Shown here piece after piece: positions 8,356 to 14,736 of a DNA stretch of 26,923 nucleotides. The stretch covers positions 1-26,923 of the forward strand of contig CAZCBJ010000024.1 of assembly GCA_964496705.1 (NCBI GenBank), read 5' to 3'. Source of the stretch: CAZCBJ01 sp964496705 (lineage in GTDB: Bacteria > Chloroflexota > Anaerolineae > Anaerolineales > Anaerolineaceae). The first letter of the stretch is position 1. Each line of letters starts with the position of its first letter. Below the pieces are notes generated by a model, which was not told the origin of the DNA, ran no database searches, and saw only the letters and a program-made list of their open reading frames with translations. The translations under genes and the position numbers were made by a program.

Positions 8356-9336
8356 ATGGAAAACTCCTTACTGGTAGGTATTCTCATTTTTCTTTTCGCC
8401 GCGCTGCTGATTTGGCTGGTGGCGGAACGAGGGCAGTTGATCCTGCCCTCCACGCTGCGCCTGTTCCGCGAGGGCGGACCGGCGAGGTTCCTCTCCACGC
8501 TGAGCCTGCACGGTTACGGCTATCTGTTGCTGCAAAAAGCCTATGCCTGGGTTATCCTCTACATCGTCCGCCCGCTGTCCAATGAAAAATTGCGCAACTG
8601 GCTGACCGAGCGCTACCACAGCAAGGTGCTGACCCACGAGCAGGCTAAAGCGTTGATCACCGTCCGGGAAAACATCCCGCTGCAGGACCTGGAGCAGGTC
8701 ATCCCGTACCCCACCGCGCGGCAGATCATTCTGGAGGCTTCACCAGCGATCACCGCTTACGAGTGCGCCTGCCGCAGCGCGCGCCCAACCCCCTGCCAGC
8801 CGCTGCAGGTGTGCCTGTTTGTCGGCCAGCCGTTCGCGGATTTTATGCTCGAGCACCACCCCAAACAAAGCCGGCGGCTGAGTCAGGCTGAGGCGTTGGA
8901 GCTGCTGGAGGCCGAGCATGCCCTCGGGCACCTGCACACTGCCTGGTTCAAAGCCACCCTGATGGAGCGTTTCTATGTGCTGTGCAACTGTTGTTCGTGT
9001 TGCTGCGGCGGGCTGGAGATGATGCGCCGCTACGGCACGCCGGCGATGGCGCCGTCAGGCTACGCGGCGCAGGTGGATGCGGGTTTATGCGCGGGCTGCG
9101 GGGCGTGCGCGGACGTCTGCGCTTTTGACGCGCTGTCGCTGGATGGCGGGAAGGCCGCGCTGGACTGGGCGCGCTGCATGGGCTGCGGGGTGTGCGTGGA
9201 TTTCTGCCCGCATGGGGCGCTGGCGCTGGCGCTGGATGAGCGCAAGGGGCTGCCGCTGGAGGTGGGCGCGCTGCGCCGCGAGCCGGTCCCTGAGCCTTTG
9301 AGCGAGCGCAACCCGTCGCGGCAAGGATCCAGTTAG
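8356..9336 (+). CDS. Membrane-anchored Cys-rich 2[4Fe-4S] ferredoxin-like protein
   Basis: A 326-residue protein with an N-terminal membrane helix (residues about 5-23) and a second hydrophobic stretch (about 54-74). The middle domain has YECACR plus two further Cys (C137, C139, C147, C153) and an extreme cysteine knot, LCNCCSCCCGG, with six Cys in eight residues (210-217). The C-terminus is a classical bacterial two-cluster ferredoxin: C245-x2-C-x2-C-x3-C255 and C274-x2-C-x2-C-x3-C284. It should pass low-potential electrons at the membrane face. It follows the B12 activation-domain gene by 30 bases, so joint expression and a role as reductant for cob(II)alamin are plausible but inferred. The start has no strong ribosome site. 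The region after the gene is repeat-rich non-coding DNA. Confidence 0.85.
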   Translation: MENSLLVGILIFLFAALLIWLVAERGQLILPSTLRLFREGGPARFLSTLSLHGYGYLLLQKAYAWVILYIVRPLSNEKLRNWLTERYHSKVLTHEQAKALITVRENIPLQDLEQVIPYPTARQIILEASPAITAYECACRSARPTPCQPLQVCLFVGQPFADFMLEHHPKQSRRLSQAEALELLEAEHALGHLHTAWFKATLMERFYVLCNCCSCCCGGLEMMRRYGTPAMAPSGYAAQVDAGLCAGCGACADVCAFDALSLDGGKAALDWARCMGCGVCVDFCPHGALALALDERKGLPLEVGALRREPVPEPLSERNPSRQGSS

Positions 9337-9413
9337 CCGGGCGAGGCTCAGGGGATGCCCTGCCCGTGCATTCCTGAATATTGCACCAATTAAGTTGTGG
9401 TAATAATCCCTCG

Positions 9414-9450
9414 GAGACCCTTCAGTCGCTGCGCTCCTTCAGGGACTCAC
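9414..9450 (+). repeat. 37-bp dispersed repeat module, copy 1
   Basis: Begins GAGACCCTTCAGTCGCTGCG and ends CTTCAGGGACTCAC. Identical over 37 bases to the copy at 9632-9668, and one mismatch from the inverted copy at 15840-15876. All three are followed within about 20 bases by TTCCCTGAGCGG (here 9461-9472). Confidence 0.85.
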
Positions 9451-9509
9451 AGGGGGGTGTTTCCCTGAGCGGATTGGATCAGAGCTTCGCTTGCACATTA
9501 CCCCACTGC

Positions 9510-9538
9510 CCAGCCTGCGAATAAATTAGGCAGGCTGG
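9510..9538. repeat. Stem-loop with 9-bp arms
   Basis: CCAGCCTGC (9510-9518) pairs with GCAGGCTGG (9530-9538) around an 11-base A/T-rich loop. There is no T-tract after it, so I do not call it a terminator. It is part of the repeat element. Confidence 0.6.
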
Positions 9539-9548
9539 AAAACCTCTC

Positions 9549-9569
9549 AAACCCACTTCAAGTGGGTTT
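9549..9569. repeat. Near-perfect palindrome AAACCCACTT-C-AAGTGGGTTT
   Basis: Two 10-base arms separated by one base. It could form a cruciform or a tight RNA hairpin. No T-run follows on either strand. Confidence 0.65.
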
Positions 9570-9631
9570 GGAACGAGATCAGCCTGGGGATTCATCCCCG
9601 GTCGGCCCATCAAGCTCTCCCAAAAAGCCCA

Positions 9632-9668
9632 GAGACCCTTCAGTCGCTGCGCTCCTTCAGGGACTCAC
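9632..9668 (+). repeat. 37-bp dispersed repeat module, copy 2
   Basis: Identical to copy 1. Homology to the 15840-15876 copy extends beyond the 37 bases: on the minus strand a T-tract and GAGAGCTT follow the module (9612-9631), matching the T-tract and CAGAGCTT after copy 3. Confidence 0.85.
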
Positions 9669-9908
9669 GCGATGTGCTTCCCTGAGCGGGTCTGGCATTC
9701 ACCAGCTTGCGCAAGGTTAGTCCAGCGAAGGGTCTCCGAGGGATTATCAACAGACCTTAATTGGCGCAATACTGAGCGGATCGGCATTCACCCGGCTTGC
9801 CCACGTCCAGTCCAGCGATTGCGCAGCATCCCTGTGGGAAGGGTCTGGCATGGCCTGGTTGTGGTTGCGAAAGTCAGAGAAAATCTCTCTTTACAAGACT
9901 GGTGGAAA

Positions 9909-9938
9909 TTGGAAAAATTACCCCATTTCAGGTATGAT
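9909..9938 (+). promoter_or_regulatory. Sigma-70-type promoter of the Grx-TrxR gene
   Basis: TTGGAA (9909-9914) and TATGAT (9933-9938) are 18 bases apart, giving a predicted start of transcription near 9945. GGAGGAG (9954-9960) then precedes the ATG at 9967. The position supports 9967 over the in-frame ATG at 9850, which lies in repeat DNA. Confidence 0.65.
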
Positions 9939-9966
9939 GGGAGCCAAACCACCGGAGGAGAGAGTC

Positions 9967-11157
9967 ATGCGCCAGATAGACAAACCCATCATCGTTTACG
10001 GAACCACCTGGTGTCCGGACTGCCAGCGTTCCAAGCAGTTTCTGGGTGACCAACGCGTCCAGTACCGCTGGGTGGACATTGAGCAGGACGCCGAGGCGAT
10101 GGCTTACGTCATCGAGGTCAATCAGGGCAAGCGCATCGTGCCGACCATCGTCTGCCCGGACGGCACCATCCTGGTGGAGCCGAGCAACGCGCAGCTGGCC
10201 GAAAAACTGGGGCTGGTAACCAAAGCCAAAAAGACCTTCTACGATGTGATCATCGTGGGCGGCGGCCCGGCCGGGCTGACCGCGGGACTGTATCTGGCGC
10301 GCGAGGGATTGAATACCCTGATGATCGAGAAGGGCGCGATGGGTGGGCAGATCGGGGTGACGCACACATTGGAGAATTTCCCCGGCTTCGACGAGGGCAT
10401 CAGCGGGGCGGATTTCACCCAACGCCTGACCCGCCAGGCGCAGCGCTTTGGGGTGGAGACGCTTCAGGCGCAGAGCGTCACCGAGGTGCGGGTCAACGGG
10501 CAGTACCGCGAGGTGGTCACCGCCGACGGCAGCAGCTACGCCGCCAAAGCGCTGCTCATTTCCACCGGGGCGCGCTACCGGCGCATGAACATCCCCGGAG
10601 AAAACCAGTTGATCGGCATCAATGTGCATTTCTGCGCCACCTGCGACGGGGCGTTTTACAAGGGCAAAGAGGTGCTGGTGATCGGCGGGGGCAACAGCGG
10701 TTTCGAGGAAGGCTTGTTCCTGACCCGCTTTGCCAGTCACGTGACCATCGTCGAATTTCTGCCGCAGGTCAAGGCCAGCCAGATCCTGCAGGACAAGGTG
10801 GCCGAGCGCGCGGACATGACCGTCTACACCAACCACGCAGTGAAGGAATTTCTGGTGGAAGAGAACCATCTTGCCGGGGTGAAGGTGGAAGACCGTGACA
10901 CGGGTGAGGTCAAAACCTGGCACCCGGACGGGGTGTTCATCTTCGTCGGGCTGTCGCCCAACAGCGATTTCCTGCCGCCCGAGATCGAGCGCACGCCAGC
11001 CGGCTTTGTGATCACCGACAAGACGCTGCAATCCTCGGTCAAGGGCATCTTCTCCGCCGGAGATGTGCGCCTGGGGGCGACGGCGCAGGCGGTGGCGGCG
11101 GCGGGTGAGGGCGCAACGGCAGCGCTGATGATCCGCGATTATTTGAGAAATTTGTAG
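9967..11157 (+). CDS. Glutaredoxin/mycoredoxin-thioredoxin reductase fusion
   Basis: A 396-residue fusion. Residues 1-80 form a glutaredoxin-like domain with GTTWCPDC (C16, C19), close to the mycoredoxin type. Residues 92-396 are a complete low-molecular-weight thioredoxin reductase: FAD site IIVGGGPAGL (G98-G103), redox pair CATC (C223, C226), NADPH site IGGGNSG (240-245), and the C-terminal FAD motif GIFSAGDVR. NADPH electrons should pass through FAD and CATC to a disulfide, plausibly the fused CPDC site, which then reduces mixed disulfides or a partner thioredoxin. I chose ATG 9967 because it has GGAGGAG and a promoter just upstream. An in-frame ATG at 9850 would add 39 residues of non-conserved, repeat-derived sequence. 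A heptad array starts directly after the stop. Confidence 0.92.
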   Translation: MRQIDKPIIVYGTTWCPDCQRSKQFLGDQRVQYRWVDIEQDAEAMAYVIEVNQGKRIVPTIVCPDGTILVEPSNAQLAEKLGLVTKAKKTFYDVIIVGGGPAGLTAGLYLAREGLNTLMIEKGAMGGQIGVTHTLENFPGFDEGISGADFTQRLTRQAQRFGVETLQAQSVTEVRVNGQYREVVTADGSSYAAKALLISTGARYRRMNIPGENQLIGINVHFCATCDGAFYKGKEVLVIGGGNSGFEEGLFLTRFASHVTIVEFLPQVKASQILQDKVAERADMTVYTNHAVKEFLVEENHLAGVKVEDRDTGEVKTWHPDGVFIFVGLSPNSDFLPPEIERTPAGFVITDKTLQSSVKGIFSAGDVRLGATAQAVAAAGEGATAALMIRDYLRNL

Positions 11158-11199
11158 GCTGTCAGTTCTCAGTTTTCAGTTGTCGGTTATCAGTTAATC
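11158..11199. repeat. Degenerate heptanucleotide tandem repeat (GTTnTCA)
   Basis: Six successive 7-base units: GCTGTCA, GTTCTCA, GTTTTCA, GTTGTCG, GTTATCA, GTTAATC. It begins at the base after the TrxR stop codon. The same unit family, inverted, occurs at 25068-25130. Confidence 0.75.
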
Positions 11200-11224
11200 A
11201 GGCTTTGCGCTTCTGTGTGCCATC

Positions 11225-11680
11225 CTAGCGGAGCGAGCCGCCGTGGAAGAGCAGGGTGTAGATGGGTTGACCGCAGAAGTCGATCCATTCCTGACCGCTG
11301 AACTGCTGGAGGGCGCCGCTCCGCTGGCAGCGGAAGGTATACGAGCCGGACTGGTGCAGGCGCGGGCCGCGGTAGGGCGCCTCGGGTGGGACGAGCAGCA
11401 GCGCTTCCTTCAGAAAGGGTGAAAAGCCTTCGGGAATCTCGTCTGCCAGCATCCAGCCGTAATAATTCATCGCCCATACGGGCTGTCCGGCGTGCCAGAC
11501 GGCTTCTTCGCCGGCGAAGCGCAGCCCGCCCAGGTAACTGTCCAGGTAGAAAAAATCGCCTTCCTGGTAGGGCAGGTCCTGGGAAGCCGGGCGCGATGAG
11601 GCGCTGGCGTGAACACCAGCGGCGTAGGTGCTGCGTTTGGCGCGCAGCAGGAACTCCACAAAGCCTTCGGGCAGGCTCAT
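11225..11680 (-). CDS. DUF5680-like protein
   Basis: A 151-residue soluble protein with the segments that typify DUF5680: FLLRAKRSTYA near the start, DLPYQEGDFFYLDSYLGG, FAGEEAVWHAGQPVWAMNYYG in the middle, and a C-terminal FHGG. The middle segment, with Trp-Ala-Met-Asn-Tyr-Tyr-Gly, is strongly conserved. Related proteins are often annotated as transcriptional regulators because some carry an HTH domain, which is absent here. Function is not known. Its ATG overlaps the stop of the aldo/keto reductase (ATGA), so it is the second gene of that operon. Confidence 0.75.
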   Translation of the reverse strand: MSLPEGFVEFLLRAKRSTYAAGVHASASSRPASQDLPYQEGDFFYLDSYLGGLRFAGEEAVWHAGQPVWAMNYYGWMLADEIPEGFSPFLKEALLLVPPEAPYRGPRLHQSGSYTFRCQRSGALQQFSGQEWIDFCGQPIYTLLFHGGSLR

Positions 11681-12657
11681 ACCGCGCTCCAGGGGTAGCT
11701 CCAGCCGTGCGCGAAAGCGTGCTTGCGCAGCTCAGCCAGGGCGGCTTCATCCAGCAAGATGCCGTCAGAAACGGCGGCGTTGGCTTCGACATGCGCAACG
11801 CGGCGCATGCCGGGGATGACGGTGGTAGTGGCGGGATGGCTGAGGGTGAACTTGAGCGCCAGCGCAGCCAGCGTGGGGCGATCGGGGGCAAGGAAGGGTT
11901 TCAGCGCCTCCACGCGCCGGCCAGCCTCCGCCAGGCGCTCGGGCGTCAGCCATTTGGCGCGCCAGTCGCCCGGCTCGAAGATATGCCCCGGCGGCAGCGC
12001 GCCGCTGAGCAGGCCTTCTTCGAAAGGCACGCGCACCAGTATGCCGGTCTGACTCTCCAGCACGGCGGGGAAGAGTTGCTCGGCCGGGCGCTGCTCGAAG
12101 ATGTTGTAGATGACCTGGATGCTGTCCACCAGCCCGGAGCGGCCCAGGTTGACCCCGCCGTAGGGGTCCCAGTCGTTGACCGAGACGCCGCAGGCGCGGA
12201 TTTTGCCCTGCTGCTTGAGCTTCATGAAAGCCTCGTGCCACTCGTCCTGCCCGGTGTAGGGATCGGTCCAGGCGTGCAGCTGCTGCAGGTCGAGATAATC
12301 CGTGCCGAGTTTTTGGAGCGAGCGCTCGGTGCAGGCGATGATCCACTCGGCGGGGAAGGTCTCGGACAGCGGCTCGTGGGGCTGGACAGGCCAGCGGAAG
12401 GACTTGGGCGGCACCTTGCTGGCGATGACCACCTGGTCGCGGCGGTGCTTGAAGGCGCGCCCGATCAGCTCCTCGGAGTGGCCGTCGCCGTAGGCGTAAG
12501 CGGTGTCGTAGAAGTTGATGCCCAGATCGAAGGCGCGCTGCAGCGCAGCCAGGGCGGCGGCGTCATCGGTGGGTCCCCAGCCGCCGCCGATGCCCCAGGC
12601 GCCAAAGCCCACTTCGCTGATCTGAATGCTGGTCTTGCCAAGTGCGCGGTATTGCAT
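11677..12657 (-). CDS. Aldo/keto reductase
   Basis: A 326-residue NAD(P)H-dependent (beta/alpha)8 oxidoreductase. The catalytic tetrad is complete: D51 and Y56 in NFYDTAYAYG, K81 in VIASK, and H128 in DLQQLHAW. The C-terminal part has VRVPFEEGLLSG and TLSHPATTTVIPGMR, which match the cofactor-binding end of the family. Sequence style fits the AKR families that act on sugars and small aldehydes, but no substrate can be set. The start follows a clean GGAGGTC ribosome site (minus strand) and a TATAAT 35 bases further up. It is translationally coupled to the DUF5680-like gene downstream. Confidence 0.93.
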   Translation of the reverse strand: MQYRALGKTSIQISEVGFGAWGIGGGWGPTDDAAALAALQRAFDLGINFYDTAYAYGDGHSEELIGRAFKHRRDQVVIASKVPPKSFRWPVQPHEPLSETFPAEWIIACTERSLQKLGTDYLDLQQLHAWTDPYTGQDEWHEAFMKLKQQGKIRACGVSVNDWDPYGGVNLGRSGLVDSIQVIYNIFEQRPAEQLFPAVLESQTGILVRVPFEEGLLSGALPPGHIFEPGDWRAKWLTPERLAEAGRRVEALKPFLAPDRPTLAALALKFTLSHPATTTVIPGMRRVAHVEANAAVSDGILLDEAALAELRKHAFAHGWSYPWSAV

Positions 12658-12692
12658 GCTGACCTCCGATAGAATGATGAATGAATGAAGGG

Positions 12693-12698
12693 ATTATA
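12693..12698 (-). promoter_or_regulatory. -10 element of the aldo/keto reductase operon (minus strand)
   Basis: Reads TATAAT on the minus strand, 35 bases upstream of the ATG, with TTTTCC as a weak -35 at 17-base spacing. The leader contains a short ATGA/ATGAATGA-like repeat before the ribosome site. Confidence 0.5.
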
Positions 12699-12735
12699 CA
12701 ATCGTTTTTGGGTCAGGAAAATGGGAAATGTGTCT

Positions 12736-12777
12736 GTGAATTGTGAATTAGGCGTTGTGATTCGGGAGTGGGTAGAA
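12736..12777. repeat. Short heptanucleotide repeat (GTGAATT type)
   Basis: Two exact GTGAATT units followed by AGGCGTT, GTGATTC and GGGAGTG in the same seven-base phase. This is the same unit as at 24910-24972. It lies in the 267-bp gap between the divergent aldo/keto reductase and the deazaflavin-type gene, which otherwise shows only promoters. Confidence 0.6.
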
Positions 12778-12857
12778 AACTGTCCGCTGCTCGTGAGGGC
12801 GGGGTAAAAAGTGCCGTGGCTAAAAGGACGATTTCATCTCACCCCGGTAAACTCTAC

Positions 12858-12886
12858 TTGCAGGTTTATGCCTGGTCGGGTAAAGT
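12858..12886 (+). promoter_or_regulatory. Candidate promoter of the deazaflavin-dependent reductase gene
   Basis: TTGCAG (12858-12863) and TAAAGT (12881-12886) are 17 bases apart and lie 38 bases before the ATG at 12925. The match is moderate (4 of 6 in the -10). Confidence 0.4.
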
Positions 12887-12924
12887 ATGGGATATTGATC
12901 ATCGATGGATCGGGAGGCTGCGGC

Positions 12925-13392
12925 ATGACCCAAAAAACCATCTACCACCGCATGAAAGCCTTCAACGCGCGAATGGCCGCCAACAACCGGCGAGGGATCG
13001 GCCCCACGCGCATCATCCTGCTTTTGACCACCATCGGGCGAAAATCCGGGTTGCCGCGGGTGACCCCATTACAATACGAAGAGGCGGATGGGCTTTTTTA
13101 CATCGCCTCAGCCCGCGGGCAGGCCGCCGACTGGTTCAAGAACCTTCGGGCAAACCCTCGCGTGCATGTCCGCGTGCGCCAGCGCGAATTTGACGCCGTC
13201 GCCGAGGCGGTCACCGACCCGGCGCGCATCGCTGATTTCCTCGAGCTGCGCCTGCGCCGCCATCCGCTGATGGTTCGGCTGATCCTCTGGCTGGCGGACG
13301 GGCTGCCGCTACGTTTCACCCGCGCCGACCTGGAGAAATTGTGCCAACACAAGGCGATGACCATCCTGACCCCGCAACCGCCGGTGAGTTGA
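12925..13392 (+). CDS. Deazaflavin (F420)-dependent nitroreductase-like protein (DDN/DUF385 family)
   Basis: A 155-residue split-barrel protein. The signature stretch LLLTTIGRKSGLPRVTPLQY (about residues 33-52) is typical of the DDN family, named for the mycobacterial F420-dependent nitroreductase. It is followed by FYIASARGQAADWFKNLRANP, also conserved in this family. Members bind F420 or sometimes FMN or haem and reduce quinones, fatty acids or enones. I chose ATG 12925 because GGGAGG lies at the right distance and the conserved family start is near; the frame is open upstream to about 12811 without similarity. F420 use is family knowledge, not shown here. Confidence 0.85.
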   Translation: MTQKTIYHRMKAFNARMAANNRRGIGPTRIILLLTTIGRKSGLPRVTPLQYEEADGLFYIASARGQAADWFKNLRANPRVHVRVRQREFDAVAEAVTDPARIADFLELRLRRHPLMVRLILWLADGLPLRFTRADLEKLCQHKAMTILTPQPPVS

Positions 13393-13463
13393 GCGGGTGA
13401 TTCAATATTCAAAAATGGTCCATGCTCAACACCGACCATTTCTTCGACTGCCTCATTTGGCTG

Positions 13464-13469
13464 TATAAT
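13464..13469 (+). promoter_or_regulatory. -10 element of the UroD/MtaA-like gene
   Basis: Exact TATAAT 35 bases upstream of the ATG at 13505, then GGGAGAG (13491-13497) as ribosome site. No strong -35. Confidence 0.5.
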
Positions 13470-13504
13470 CGGTAAAACCACTCATCGCCAGGGAGAGATG
13501 ACCC

Positions 13505-14677
13505 ATGCCCGACATGACCTCGCGCCAGCGCCTGCTGGCCGTCCTCAACCGCCAGCCGGCTGACCGCATCCCGTGCTGCTTCATGAGCTTTACTGCGCTG
13601 CGCAACCGCTGCAACGACGATTGGTACGCGCTGGCGCTGGCCGAGCAGGAGCTGGGGCTGGACCCGATGCTGTTCATCCCCAGCGCGCCGCGCCGCGAGC
13701 GCAAAGAACACCCCGAGCTGCGCGGGCTGCCGGTGCGCTTCGACCCGGCTGTGCGCACGGTGGAATGGCGCGATGGGGATGTGCTGCACAAGGAATATCA
13801 CACCCCGGCTGGCGTGCTTTCGACCAGCGTGCGCATCTCGGACGACTGGCCGCACGGCGACCACATCCCCTTCATGGACGACTACCAGGTGCCGCGCGCG
13901 CTCAAGCCGTTGGTCACCGGGCCCGCAGACCTGCCCGCGCTGGCTTATTTACTCACCCCGCCCTCCGGCGAGGATGTCTCCCGCTTCTGGCAGGAAGCCC
14001 AGAAAGCGCGCGCTTTCGTCGAGCAGCACGGCATCCTGCTTTCCGGCGGCTGGGGGGTGGGGCTAGATATGGCTTTCTGGTTGGGCGGCATGCAGAGCCT
14101 GATGATGCTGATGCTCGAGCAACCCGATTTTGTTGACGAACTGCTGGGGGTGATCCATGCCTGGAATCTCAAGCGCATGGAGGTGGTGCTTTCGGCGCCG
14201 GTGGACCTGTTCATCCGCCGCGCCTGGTATGAAGGCTGCGATTTCATCACCCCGCGTTTCTACCGCCGTGCCATCCTGCCGCGCCTGCAGGCTGAGGCGG
14301 CGCTGGCCCACGAGCGCGGCGCAAAGTTCGGCTACATCTGCACCAGCGGCACCAAGCCCATGCTGGATTTCTACCTGCAGGCCGGTTTCGATGTGCTCAT
14401 CGGCATCGACCCCATCCAGGGCACCTACACCGACCTGCCGCTGCTCAAATCCAGGCTGGGCGGGCAGATCAGCCTGTGGGGCGGGGTGTCGGGAGCGATC
14501 ACGGTCGAGCAGGGCAGCCCGCCGGAAATCCGCGCCGCGGTGAGACAGGCGGTTGAAACGCTGGGTCCCGACCACTTCATTCTCTGCCCGGTGGACAACC
14601 TGACCATCGACGCGTCGCAGACCTGGGAAAACTTACAGGTGTTCATCGATTCCTGGCGCGACTATCTTCCCACTTAA
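13505..14677 (+). CDS. Uroporphyrinogen decarboxylase-family (MtaA/CmuA-like) protein
   Basis: A 390-residue TIM-barrel protein. It starts with RQRLLAVLNRQPADRIP, the common N-terminus of the family. In corrinoid methyltransferases of this group (MtaA, MtbA) zinc is held by a His-x-Cys pair and a distal Cys. Here the corresponding site reads GYICTSGTKP (Y277, C279) and FILCPVDN (C361). Both Cys are present but the His is replaced by Tyr. True HemE residues for porphyrin binding are not evident. A methyltransfer or demethylation role on a small substrate is possible, but the altered site leaves it open. The gene stands 59 bases before a Gfo/Idh/MocA dehydrogenase, suggesting a joint catabolic step. 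Confidence 0.85.
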   Translation: MPDMTSRQRLLAVLNRQPADRIPCCFMSFTALRNRCNDDWYALALAEQELGLDPMLFIPSAPRRERKEHPELRGLPVRFDPAVRTVEWRDGDVLHKEYHTPAGVLSTSVRISDDWPHGDHIPFMDDYQVPRALKPLVTGPADLPALAYLLTPPSGEDVSRFWQEAQKARAFVEQHGILLSGGWGVGLDMAFWLGGMQSLMMLMLEQPDFVDELLGVIHAWNLKRMEVVLSAPVDLFIRRAWYEGCDFITPRFYRRAILPRLQAEAALAHERGAKFGYICTSGTKPMLDFYLQAGFDVLIGIDPIQGTYTDLPLLKSRLGGQISLWGGVSGAITVEQGSPPEIRAAVRQAVETLGPDHFILCPVDNLTIDASQTWENLQVFIDSWRDYLPT

Positions 14678-14736
14678 GCTCTCTCCCCGCACTTTTTATC
14701 AACCGCAAATCCACCCTCTCTCAGGAGGTCTTTCCC

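Larger units (their letters stand above)
9380..9770. repeat. MITE-like element with ~44-bp imperfect terminal inverted repeats
   Basis: The left arm 9380-9423 and right arm 9727-9770 are imperfect reverse complements. The outer 15 bases (ATTGCACCAATTAAG against CTTAATTGGCGCAAT) and the inner block around ATAATCCCTCGGAGACCC pair almost completely. Between the arms lie two direct copies of a 37-bp module and two hairpins. There is no open frame for a transposase, so any mobility would need a protein encoded elsewhere. I see no clear target-site duplication. Confidence 0.65.
9337..9966. other. 630-bp non-coding repeat block upstream of the Grx-TrxR gene
   Basis: No credible gene here; short frames through it read repeat sequence only. 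It holds an inverted-repeat element (9380-9770), two copies of a 37-bp module, two small stem-loops, a second partial direct duplication (about 9683-9735 against 9772-9826), and the promoter of the next gene at its right end. Confidence 0.8.

Noticed and set aside
9549..9569. Perfect palindrome as an intrinsic terminator of the ferredoxin gene
   Set aside because: It lies over 200 bases after the stop, has a one-base loop and no T-run.
9414..9668. Repeated 37-bp modules as a CRISPR remnant
   Set aside because: Only two direct copies 181 bases apart between unlike spacers, part of an inverted-repeat element, and no cas genes.
9672..10049. A 125-codon frame through the repeat block and into the Grx-TrxR gene
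   Set aside because: It translates the dispersed repeat and then runs out of frame through the Grx domain.
11386..12672. A 428-codon plus-strand frame opposite the aldo/keto reductase and DUF5680 genes
   Set aside because: The minus-strand genes have a full catalytic tetrad, promoter and ribosome site; the plus frame looks like antisense shadow.
13505..14677. Assignment as HemE (true uroporphyrinogen decarboxylase)
   Set aside because: No other haem-pathway gene is near and the porphyrin-binding residues are not evident; there are two divergent copies.
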